Source of the DNA: Durusdinium trenchii | Lineage: Eukaryota > Sar > Dinophyceae > Suessiales > Symbiodiniaceae | Assembly (NCBI GenBank): GCA_963970005.1 | Contig: CAXAMN010026661.1 | Location: 521,528 to 585,527, forward strand | Length of the DNA: 64,000 bases | Direction of reading: 5' to 3' | Part shown: positions 55,101-64,000 of the stretch, piece after piece | How the letters are laid out: each line of letters begins with the position of its first letter | How positions within the stretch are numbered: the stretch's first letter is position 1 | Notes under the pieces: generated by a model | What the model was told of the DNA's origin: nothing | Databases searched by the model: none | The model's input: only the letters and a program-made list of their open reading frames with translations | Program-made: the position numbers and the translations under genes

Positions 55101-57780
55101 TCACCTTTCCACGAAACATCCACCTTCTTCCAGCTCGCCTGCGCCTGCGCCCGCGCGCCGTTCCAGCTCGCCCGCGCGACTGTTGGCTCGCTGTTCCACG
55201 GCGGGTGCCGCGCGCGCGGCGCGCGTTCGCTCGCATTTCGCCTGGGTGAGCCGTTGTGCGGCGACTGGCAAGGGCTCGCCGTCCACATAGTCCATGGCCA
55301 TGGCTTTGCGACTCACCAGCTCCTTGACCACCTGCGAGGGCGGTAAAGCCACCGAACGTCAAACGAAAAGGGCTTAGTAAGGCTTAGTGTGTCCAGTGAA
55401 TGTCATGGATGTTCATGAAGAGGTTCAATATTGCAAAAGGGAGCCAAGCACACGTTGGTACCTAGATATGTCACACCCAGATGCTGATGTTTGTTTCGAA
55501 CATGGGTCATGAATGGTAATGATTTATAACGGCAAATTGTACCAGCACCGACTTCACAGATCACCAATTGAAACCTGCAACAGGGCCCTGCCCAACCCTC
55601 CATGTCGGAGACCTGTTGGAAGGTGCTGGTATATATGATATAGGTATATCAAACCTGCAACAGGGCCCTGCCCAACCCTCCATGTCGGAGACCTGTTGGA
55701 AGGTGCTGGTATATATGATATACGCTGGTGTATGCCTCAACAGGTCAACTCAAACGAATTCGTGACGACTTTCCTCTCCAGCGCAGCGCCAAACAACTTC
55801 TGCCCATTGACGCAGTGGGTTAAACGGTTCAGTGCCACTGCGAGCGCACTGCCATGGCAAACCCGTTTTTTTTGAAGGAACACATTCTCAATCACGTTTG
55901 ATATTATTCAATTGCCATATTGGAGCAACCATTTCTTTCTGGTTGTTTGGGGCTCCAGGATGGAATTATATACATTCACCACCGGGTGAACACATCCTCT
56001 GCAAGGTGAACACACTCCGGATGACGGAGAAGCACGACTGGACTGGACGAAAAACGCCACAAGGCCTTCGGCTCCTGGCCTTCGGGATCAGGACATTGGC
56101 ATGGTATGTCTCAGCCGCCTTGATGGCCCTCTCTTGATTCTCCGCCTACGAACGGAGCGGGCATCGCGTCACGGAGCGTATTCTCGGCGAGTCTGGAGCG
56201 TTCGGACGCAGCTCCGGGGCGCTACGGAGGCCGAAGAAGCTACGGACGTGGCGTTCGGACGCCATGCTCGGTGGAGGCCATCGCTATGAACGCCACTTCG
56301 AAGCTACTACCAGCACCGAAACCCACAGGTCTCCGAAATGGTGGCTTTTGTAGATCGTCGCAGGTGGTGACCTTTGAAGTCAGGTCCTGGTAGTAATATT
56401 CAGGAGGACACTCTTTCGACTGATGTCCGTACGTCACAAACACCCGGTGAATCATCATCGATCCCTCCTGAGTTCGAGAACACCAACGAATTCCGCGACG
56501 TCGACCCTGGAGTTCACCCGTGTTGTTTCGTAGACCGACCCGACCATGGGGGCCCCAGTCATAGGACCCTTTTGACTCGCTCAGGTACGTCGGGTCGGTC
56601 GGTATGTCCAGCCCTAAGGATCCGCACCCGAAACAAAACAAGGGTTTTGAGGGTACAAACATGTACAAACCCTTGTTATAGTACAACCCCTTGTGAACTA
56701 GAGGGTTCAACCCCTTCTAAGGAGGGTCCGTTCGGATCCTTAGGGAGGTACACATGTTCGCTCACACGACCCGAACGTGGTCCGGAAGTCCTTCGACTCC
56801 ATGACGAGTCGGATTCAAAACACACACACACACACACTCAAAGGAAGAACACTTCGGACACTTCAACTGTTTTCATGATAAGGACCCGGAAATGCATGTT
56901 ACTATAAGCCGGGAAACCCTTCCAACTTCATGCACTATAAGGTGATCATAATGAAATGGAGTCTGAGGGCCTCCAATTTGCTTAGTAGTACAAACCCATC
57001 CTGGGAATCTGCGTCCGAGGGCTGTCAGGACACTGGAAGTGTCTGTCCGAACTCGGATTGCACCAGAACGTGTCTAAGACACTTCGTCCAAATCACTCCT
57101 TCAACCCAAATGACGTCTGGATCATTACCAGGACACCGATCGGTTTACCAACCGACGGAGGTAGCTTGCTAGGTGTTGAGCCTACATGTGATTTTATAAG
57201 ACTATGACAAACCAAACCTATAATAACCTATATATCCCTAAGGCTCCAACTGCCTCCTGAGAAGCTGGTTGGGGTGGGTTTAGGGGGCCTAACCACCTTC
57301 TGAGGATATACATCATAACACACCCTGAGACTCGTTGGCACCGACATCTTCACCAAAATCTGGACCTGAACCAAACCCTAAACCATCCTAAAGCCATTGC
57401 TCCGTGCCTGGGTTCCTAAGGGCACATTGCCCCCCAACACTTCAAAACAACACCATCCTCCAAACCTTTGCGTCTTTCCTTTGCCTCCGTGCTGGGTGTG
57501 AAGCTGGCATATGACACTGGCGAAAACACAGACGGCCTCTCCGCCACCGCGCGTTCGCCGCTGCACCTCGAGCCGGAAGTCCAATTCCTTCACTGTCACC
57601 TGGAGGAGCTTGGGGAGGAGGGAGGAAGGGTCCGCCAGTCTGTCCGCCATGGCATGGGTACCTCTCAGGCCACCGATCGCTTTCGACTCTTGCAGCTTGC
57701 AGCTCCGGTCTGGGGACAGACCAAGAGCCAAAGAACAAACCAAGGAACCAACCACTACTAAGTTACCCACTGACATTCCT
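52130..57780 (-). CDS. ABC1/UbiB (ADCK-type) atypical protein kinase gene, scattered exons
   Basis: Exons read right to left in the order of ABC1 kinases. About 57690-57560: RLADPSSLLPKLLQVTVKEL then DFRLE, ending at a GT donor. 55352-55242: VVKELVSRKAMAMDYVDGEP, ending at a GC donor. About 54430-54330: RNRIIGAMVDHFAVQLL, weaker. About 53690-53630: FVLDGHFHADPHPGNLMVQ after a CAG acceptor, the family-defining ADPHPGN loop. About 52560-52300: APARLVVLDWGMCITLPPEK, the metal-binding DFG equivalent (DWG). Family members act in mitochondria or plastids in ubiquinone or prenylquinone and lipid metabolism. The KxGQ motif and the N-terminus were not located. Introns hold a family A MITE, a family C hairpin and an 80-bp duplication. 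Confidence 0.7.
54108..54209. mobile_element. Hairpin element, family C, copy 2
   Basis: CCCTATGGATCCACATACC at the left is mirrored by GGTAGGTGGATCCATAGGG at the right, with GAGAAGGTGAC and CCTTCTGAGAAGG inside. It lies within an intron-like interval of the ABC1 kinase gene. Confidence 0.55.
54992..55081. mobile_element. Hairpin MITE-like element, family A, copy 5
   Basis: CCCAAACGCTCCATGTATGC at the left and GCATACATGGAGTGTATGGG at the right, core TTGACCCCCCAAACCACCCC. It is nearly identical to copy 1 at 18318-18407 (same 90-bp length), so both moved recently or share a young source. Confidence 0.75.
55571..55725. repeat. 80-bp tandem duplication
   Basis: Two head-to-tail units start at 55571 and 55651 with AAACCTGCAACAGGGCCCTG and continue CCATGTCGGAGACCTGTTGG. 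Apart from the last few bases they are identical. A single diverged copy sits at about 5459-5527, so the unit is also dispersed. Confidence 0.8.
56612..56745. mobile_element. Family D repeat, copy 2 (reverse orientation)
   Basis: CCCTAAGGATCCGCACCCGA to GGATCCTTAGGG, containing AAACAAAACAAGGGTTTTGA. It is the reverse complement of the 42314-42425 copy with an extra 20-30 bp (GTACAACCCCTTGTGAACTA). Confidence 0.6.
57230..57310. repeat. Diverged family C-like hairpin
   Basis: CCCTAAGGCTCCAACTGCCT, then CCTGAGAAGCTGGTTGGGG, GGGTTTAGGGGGCCTAACCA and CCTTCTGAGGATATA resemble the 3349-3438 element but the arms are less complementary. Confidence 0.4.
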
Positions 57781-58209
57781 TTAGTCTAGGCATAAGGAGG
57801 TATTCCAGTGATAAGTCCTCCAATAAGCTTGAGTCCTCCAAGAGGACCCACCTGGCATTCACGGACGGAGGACGACTATCGAAGACAGCCCAAAGTCACG
57901 AAGGGAAAAGTATCTCAATTTCATCACGCCCAAAAGTGTTGATTGAACAATTCAATGTCATGTCTTTGTAACTTGTTTCTTTCATATATGTATCTGACCT
58001 TTAGGACCATCACTTTGCAAAAGAGAACCCCCAAGATAAGGACATTAAGTTGCAAAAGAAACATGACGCACAACAACTTACCCATAACATGTATCCTTGA
58101 TTTTATGAAGTGCAAGTAGTTTCCAGCCGCATGACCAATCTGGTGGTGAAGCCTCGAAAGAACCGTTTCCACTGAACCACCGCTTTCGTCCTTCTTCGCA
58201 GTGAGCGCT

Positions 58210-58920
58210 TGTACCTCCTTCGTTTCACGGATTGAAAGCACTCCTAGGCGTTTGTGGCTGCCTGCTGGCCCCGAAAGGAGTTTTTGCCTCCATCACTTGA
58301 TCAAACCAAACATGGAAGCCGTTGCTTTCCAGCCTGGAAGGAGCGAGATAGCTGTAGGCCCAGTAGGCGACTTTCAGCGCCAGGCCGTCCAGGTTGAAAT
58401 GGTTGGTCTTGTCCATTGGTACTTCCAATTTCCGGACTGATGGAGTCGAGTTCTGGGAAACAAGGCACTCGGTCATGACCGACGCCTGTGGTTCTTTTAA
58501 CGAGTCATCGATCCAGATTTGCACCTGGATGTTCCACATCTTGAGCTTCAGAATGGCTTTGGACCTCCTTTGCTATTCTCAAGTTCAACTGAGCAGAAGC
58601 CTCCGATCAGTTTTTCCAAAGACACTTTCACCTTCATTGGGCCCCTTACTGTATTCACTGTATTCGATGTTGACCATCTCCTGGTGCTCGCCTGGCTTCT
58701 CCACCTTGCCAGGAAATTCCACATAACCAGTAACAAACATCAGCTGAAGATGCCGGCTTTCTGAGAGGCTGTGGAGCTCCAGCACGTTTGTGGGCATCCA
58801 TTTTTCTTCCCAGAATGGGCTTGCATGTTTTCCTTGCTTCGCACTCTCTCCAGATCTGAAGAACTCATGCGACGGTTGAGACTGGGTTCTGCCAAAGGTT
58901 CCTCCTACCGAACGCTTCAT
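58210..58920 (-). CDS. Unassigned coding region, probably two exons
   Basis: The minus strand first reads KWMPTNVLELHSLSESRHLQ, LMFVTGYVEFPGKVEKPGEH, MVNIEYSEYSKGPNEGE (about 58805-58620). In another frame it reads KAILKLKMWNIQVQIWIDDS, LKEPQASVMTECLVSQNSTP and KVAYWAYSYLAPSRLESNGF (about 58560-58250). Both look like genuine protein. They lie just upstream of the ABC1 kinase exons on the same strand and could be its 5' part or a separate gene. No domain is recognised. Confidence 0.4.
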
Positions 58921-59289
58921 GTCAATCTTGGCAAGTCCAGTGAAGCCCCCGCGTCCGGTCAACCGACCGACTCTCCCCCTCTTCGCTTCAGGAACGGTGC
59001 GAGAAAGGCCTAGAAAGGCCCCTCGGCCCTTCAAGGAATGGGTCCGAAGTTGGTGGGTGTTCGGCTTTAATCATGATTGATGGAAGACCCGAACTGGGGA
59101 CTGGCCGAGACCGGGCGTGCTTTTGCTTGAGATTGTTTGGTCCCTCGGCTTTAACGATTGATGGAAGACACAGAACTGGGGACCAGAGCCGAGGTTCCTG
59201 GCGTGCTTTTGCTACAGGCGATTTGTTGTGTCCCACGGCTCCGTTTTCACTGTGAATGCCATGATGATCACCAACTTAGGGCGCTCTCT

Positions 59290-59362
59290 TGGCTAGTAGG
59301 TTGGAGGCCATCGCTACTACGGTAGGATGAAGGCCATCGCTACTAGGGTGGAGGCCATCCAT
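59290..59362. repeat. GGAGGCCATCGCTACTA degenerate repeat
   Basis: Three imperfect copies of TAGGTTGGAGGCCATCGCTA, the same word that forms the minisatellite at the right end of the window. Confidence 0.6.
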
Positions 59363-59366
59363 TTAT

Positions 59367-59460
59367 TGGGTCTATCCTATTGCCAAGCAACAGTGGATCA
59401 TGATGGTTAGTAAAGGCCTTGTGGAAACATAGTGATAGTTGTTCATTAACGTAAAGCTAA
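59367..59460. mobile_element. Dispersed repeat family B, copy 4
   Basis: GGGTCTATCCTATTGCCAAG, AACAGTGGATCATGATGGTT, CATAGTGATAGTTGTTCATT. It shares the GGGTCTATCCTATT left flank with copy 5. Confidence 0.55.
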
Positions 59461-60549
59461 TAACTAAAAAGACTCATGACATAGTGATAGGTAAAGGACC
59501 GATATAATACACCACCAGGGCGGTGAGAAACATGACTTCCAGGTTGCTTGCTGACCCCAGTCGTCCGAAACTCGTCTCCTAGTAGTCTCCCAGTCTCCAG
59601 GACCCCCAAACCAAACAAGCCATCTCCATCCACGGGACTTCCATGGATGGAATACCTTCCATTCATGTAGACGCTTAGAATTCATAACCCCCCCCCTGGA
59701 CATGTTCGATCACCATATAGTGGAACGCTAGTGGTGCTGCGTGAACCTGTTTGGGAGCAGATCGCGCGAGTGAGGTCGAAGAGGATTTTCAAGACCCAAT
59801 CCGGGGGGGGGGTGCCCTCAAGAGTCGACATGATCTTGACCTGGGTCACTTCTTGACCTGGCCACCCCGATGTAGGCGATTCTTCCAGTCAGATTCATTG
59901 AACAACTCCACTTCCTGCTCCAAAAGCCCCAAAAACCAGGGCCGGTGCCTCTGGTCAGCGCCCGTCCCCGACTGCACGATCCTTCCGTGTCTCTTTACGT
60001 CTTCTTCGTGGGAACTTCCCGGTACTCCAAGCCACCCACCACGGCGCGCCGCACCGCAGCGCGGGAGACGACCACGGGCGTCCAAGCCCCCACCCCAGGC
60101 AGCCTCTCGCAAGCTTTGTACGATCGGACGCAGGTCGGGGACTCCTTCCTGCGGGCGTTTCGCTGGGCCGTCCGTTGCGCGGCGCGGTAAAAACCGCAGC
60201 GCTTTGAGGTACTTCGAATCCACACATGCTATAGATCGATGGTGGTTTATTTTTATATTTTTGTTATGGCTTTTGTAGATGATGTCAATGAAGTTGTGAA
60301 GCCGTAAAAGGAGCGAGTAAGCCGTGGGGATTCATGATTTTGCGAGGTGTCTGGAAAACAAGCATATCTTCCCGATCACATTTCCAGTGTTTTGATTGAT
60401 GAGCAGCATGTTCAGACCTCCCAACAGCGCACCCAGCCGTGCTGGTCAACACCCGATCGCCCCATCGACAGCAACCTTGTTAACAAAACTTTGCAATCTC
60501 CATGTGTATCTCAATTAATTGTTAAATAGCGAAACAGCCAAGCAGCAAA

Positions 60550-60615
60550 ATCAGCAAACAAACAAACAAACAAACAAACAAACAAACAAACAAACAAACA
60601 ACACACACACACAAG
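60550..60615. repeat. (CAAA)n microsatellite followed by (CA)n
   Basis: About 12 units of AAAC from 60555 to 60600, then ACACACACACAC. Confidence 0.9.
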
Positions 60616-60834
60616 AACAACACATGGACAAAAAACACATTTATAACCAAACAAAACACACGCACACAGAGGTCAAACAACAATTGATGGATCTCCAACC
60701 CTCTTCTGAAGCACCAAAACGCCAACATCAGCACTCTCAACTGCGCATCCCTCTCCCAACCGTCTTGCGAACAAAAATTGAAAAACAAGGTGAACCAAAC
60801 TTGTCACTTGTTCGTTTTTAGTGGGACACCTCCC

Positions 60835-60990
60835 TAAGAATGGGACCATCAAACGTACGATCTCCCGACTTCTGAGGGCCCTTGCTGGATCCACAAGTGC
60901 CAATAACTTGGCTAAGACCTGGGCATTCCGCAGGTCCTGCGCGACGAACCATGCGGCTGCAGACCATGGGTGTTGCGTACTTGAAGAAAC
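60835..60990 (-). CDS. Possible exon of an unknown protein
   Basis: The minus frame reads QHPWSAAAWFVAQDLRNAQV, LAKLLALVDPARALRSREIV and RLMVPFLG. It is helical and Leu/Ala-rich, unlike the surrounding repeats. No neighbouring exon or family was identified. Confidence 0.3.
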
Positions 60991-61099
60991 CTTCCGCCGG
61001 TTTGTACGACAAGTGTTCAAGATCCCCGTCTGAACGACAGGATTGGACTGGAGCACTGACCAAATAAAAAAAACACATTCCCTATAGAAACACACAAAA

Positions 61100-62470
61100 A
61101 TCGGGCACGGTCGACACGGTCTTCGTTGTATATGATCCTATACAAGAAGGTCTGCGTTATTTTTTGGAGCAAAACATGCAACAAAACTCCTTGTCTGAAA
61201 ATGCGTGTTACGAACGACACCATGAACTGGTTGGTGTTTTCAACCCACGAACGACAAATATGAGTCCTTCAGGGTCCGTCCAATCATCCCGAAGTGCTTG
61301 GGTTGAACATATCCGAAACCATCACCTATAGTGAACCAAGTACAACGGGAGAACACGAGGAGCATTTCCCTGGGAACTTCCCAATCCCCGGTTGAGGCGT
61401 TGCAAGGCCCGGTTTCAAAGAGAACATGCTTTCTAGGGTTGTATCAAACTGAGACTTCTTGAAGAGAAGAGTCTATTCCGTTTCAGTCTTGTTGGCTTTG
61501 TTCCATAGGATTTATATGATTCTTGAGATTTATGAGGATATACCACTGATATCCTTGAGGCTTTGGTATCTTTGAGAGATTTGGCACTCTCTATCATTTG
61601 CACTCTCTATCCTCTCCATCCATCCCATCAACCAGGCATTTTTTATGCGACACCGCGAAGATTCTCATCTCAAGGTGTTTTCGGGTGGGCTGGCTGCGGA
61701 CGACAGACCCAAGGTTTCGAAAACAATACTAAAACATCTAAAACACCGATCTTTTTGAAGACATTGGATCGTTCTATCTTTTTGCTGGGCTCTACTTTCC
61801 TGAAAGATCTTGAAGACAGAATTGTAATTACTCTAAATGATACTTGTTTGACTGATGATTTGAATACAATCATGGGGCAATATGAGCAATTGATCTGGAT
61901 CCTCAAGCTATTCATATCTGGCGCTGTTGCCTGCAGGTGCCGAAGGAGAATGCCGAGAAGCCCTAGAAACTCCTCAAATTGTGGTCTTATAAAATCTGAA
62001 TTTGAGGTTTGTATGGAACCCTGTTCTTCCTTTGTTGTATATATGTTTAAATGTTTTGACTCCAACTTGAAATCCTTAATATTTCTTTAACATGGGAATC
62101 GGATACTGTTATAATCAAGACAGTGCAGCTACGAAAAGATACTTGCCAGCCAAACGGGGATGTTCAAGCATGTCTTTGTTTTTTCCCTTTTTAGACCGTT
62201 TTTAGTTTAGGGATAACAGAAGGGGTTTGAATTCATTGAGGATTGGGTTGACCTGATTAAATGGGGTCTCTGCATGTCTCTGCGGGGTCGCTGCGGATTA
62301 AATGCAGTGCCCAACGAGCCATTGGGCTTCGATCGTAGGATCGAAGTTCCTGCAACATAGGGGGGAATTGGGGTTCGTTCCAGCGGCATGTATCTAGCTG
62401 CTATAGGTCCTACTAGATACGGATCCATCATCTGCACACCAAAAACATCTGTCCCTGCCATTTGATCATT
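61100..62470. other. Stretch without a confident gene
   Basis: Open frames here lack domains. The 175-codon plus frame at 61563-62090 (LKTLDRSIFLLGSTFLKDLE) looks only weakly protein-like. The opposite strand is open over much of the same region. Confidence 0.35.
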
Positions 62471-62474
62471 CATT

Positions 62475-62571
62475 GGGTCTATCCTATTACCTGTAACAGT
62501 GGATGATGATGGTTAGGTTGCAGGCCTTGTCCAAAAATAGTGATAATTGTTTACTGACTCTTACAGGTAAA
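62475..62571. mobile_element. Dispersed repeat family B, copy 5 (best preserved ends)
   Basis: CCTATTACCTGTAACAGTGG at the left and GACTCTTACAGGTAA at the right give the clearest inverted ends of the family; inside is GATGATGATGGTTAGGTTGC and AATAGTGATAATTGTTTACT. Confidence 0.6.
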
Positions 62572-62669
62572 GATCATAATTTCAAGGAACGATCATACAT
62601 CATGTTCCAGTACACCAGGTAAGAACGGACAAACCCTAATCATTCACATGCTTCACGGACACACTGCTT

Positions 62670-62885
62670 TTGGACTCCCTCGCCACGGACGTCGTCCGCA
62701 AGCCGTGCCGAGGCCGAAACGTGGCTCCGGTGCCGTCCGCGGATCTGGGGCGTGCCGCTCGGTCGCTCCTGGAAGAATTGTGGCGCCACATTGCGATGCT
62801 GCACCTGGAGCCACTGCGGTGTTCCGTGGCGGAGCTTCCCGGGGAAGAGGAGCAGGATGCGAAGAACATCACGTCTTGCCCCAGG
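62670..62885 (+). CDS. Possible exon of an unknown plus-strand gene
   Basis: The plus frame reads SLATDVVRKPCRGRNVAPVP, SADLGRAARSLLEELWRHIA, then MLHLEPLRCSVAELPGEEEQ. GC content and composition suggest coding. It is the only plus-strand candidate exon in the right half. There is no family match, and the CCCCAGGTCAG after it could be a splice region. Confidence 0.35.
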
Positions 62886-63805
62886 TCAGTTTGGGGATTC
62901 ACCCAGTTCGGGGAAACTGACACATCACCTGATCCGCCAAACACAGGTTTTTTTCCAGCATATGTGATGGAGTGATAAGCTACCTGCCCTGGGGGCGAGA
63001 TAATCATTACACCGAACAGCACGTGGCGAACGCCTAGCCACGAGAAGAAGGTCAAGCTACCAGGCTACCCTAGAGAGGTTGAAGAGGTGTGAAGCGTATC
63101 CCATAAGTCCTGATCTCTCAACCTCTTTTGTGATGGCACAAGGGGCACCAGTGCGAGTGGCAGCAGATCTGTGCCTCGGGAGATCTATTGAGCCTGGAAG
63201 TCAACGTTCGACCAGGGTTCCTTGAAGTGACATTGCCATGTTTGACTTGCAGGATCAATTCTCATGCGTCAAGCAACAGAGGTTAAGTGACCTTATAAGA
63301 CCCTACTGGAATACCTATGGGATAGCCTACAGGGTTCTTCAACCTCTCTTGGAAGCTTGGGTGGTCTTTGTGATGTCTTGCATACCCAGGAGTTGCCCTT
63401 GTCCGTAGCACGGACCCATTCCTGAAATCCATTCCTGACGGATCGCAGCTCAAAAGGGCAAATGGTCAAAACCCAAATTCCTCAAAACCATGGACAATTG
63501 TTAATTCCTTTTTGGGGAAAAACACATTGGGAGCACAAGGTCTTGACCTCTCAGTTTGCCATTACCCTACAACCAAAGTCCTGGTTGTCCTTGCCACCCT
63601 GACGAAAGCTTTCCACATCTGGAGGCCAGTCAGCTGAGACTTCTTGTCCAGCAGCCCTGATCTTAAGCAAGGACGGTTTTGGTTGTGAAGAGGTTGCCGA
63701 AAGACCTCCGCTTGAAAGACCTCCGCGACTGATGCAGTCAAGACACCTTCACTACCTGAGCAGGCTCCAGGTTCACAGGCAGACACCACAAAATCAGGTA
63801 TTTAG

Positions 63806-64000
63806 GTTGGAGGCCTTGGAAGCCATTGTCATTAGGGTGGAGGCCATCGCTATTAGGGCGGAGGCCATTGCCATTAGGGTGGAGGCCATGAGGGTGGAGG
63901 CCAGAGCTATTAGAGTGGAGGCCATTACTATTAGGGTGGAGGCCATGAGGGTGGAGGCCAGAGCTATTAGGTTGGAGGCCATTGCTATTAGGGTGGAGGC
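63806..64000. repeat. GGTGGAGGCCATTGCTATTAG minisatellite, continuing past the window end
   Basis: About nine units of roughly 18-24 bp (TTAGGGTGGAGGCCATCGCT and variants with CATGAGGGTGGAGGCC or GAGCTATTAG). The minus-strand open frame across it (MASTL repeats) is a composition effect. The repeat is cut by the end of the window. Confidence 0.85.

Noticed and set aside
57378..57776. Plus-strand ORFs at 57.47-57.79 kb
   Set aside because: They mirror the ABC1 kinase exon on the minus strand, which has family motifs and splice sites.
63794..63982. Minus-strand ORF of MASTL repeats
   Set aside because: Produced by the GGTGGAGGCCAT minisatellite; no sign of coding.

Overview
This is a eukaryotic genome scaffold piece, almost certainly from a dinoflagellate and most likely a Symbiodiniaceae alga. 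The strongest evidence is a genomic copy of the 22-nt dinoflagellate spliced leader (minus strand, 7418 to 7397). It is supported by many-exon genes with GC as well as GT donor sites, long same-strand gene blocks, dense hairpin MITEs and a LINE of dinoflagellate type. A 10-N gap at 22837-22846 inside an (AAC)n tract shows it is an assembled scaffold. I saw no rRNA, tRNA or CRISPR.  Layout. 1-7.4 kb holds a broken unknown ORF, an AT-rich tract (1.3-2.0 kb), MITEs, one probable exon and, at 6.57-7.42 kb, a minus-strand intronless ORF preceded by the spliced leader (a likely retroposed mRNA). 7.44-16.98 kb is a nearly full-length but frameshifted LINE-like retrotransposon on the plus strand. It encodes, in order, a C5 cytosine DNA methyltransferase-like domain, two tandem modules resembling Ulp1/C48 cysteine proteases, a gag-like/ORF1 region ending in a coiled coil, an exonuclease-endonuclease-phosphatase (EEP) nuclease and a reverse transcriptase. 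17-21 kb is intergenic and rich in repeats.  21-37.9 kb is a minus-strand gene block, read from right to left. It starts with an intron-containing C5 DNA methyltransferase gene (37.83-35.20 kb). Next comes a many-exon DUF7869-like gene (34.87-30.89 kb), then a long stretch of exon-like segments of unknown function (29.56-21.07 kb). 38-45 kb is mostly repeats.  46.6-48.96 kb is an AT-rich island with decayed genes of a Polinton/Maverick- or adintovirus-like element: a zinc-finger ORF and the C-terminus of a retroviral-type integrase on the plus strand, facing a protein-primed family B DNA polymerase and a GIY-YIG nuclease on the minus strand. 49-51.8 kb is a polypyrimidine tract plus hairpin elements. 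52.1-57.8 kb carries the scattered exons of an ABC1/UbiB-type atypical kinase gene (minus). 58-64 kb has unassigned exon-like ORFs, MITEs and a minisatellite running off the right end.  The most notable biology is a LINE that carries its own cytosine methyltransferase, with a separate intron-bearing methyltransferase gene about 20 kb away and a DNA-virus-like relic in the same window. Exon boundaries are inferred by eye, and gene spans are approximate unless a codon or splice site is named.
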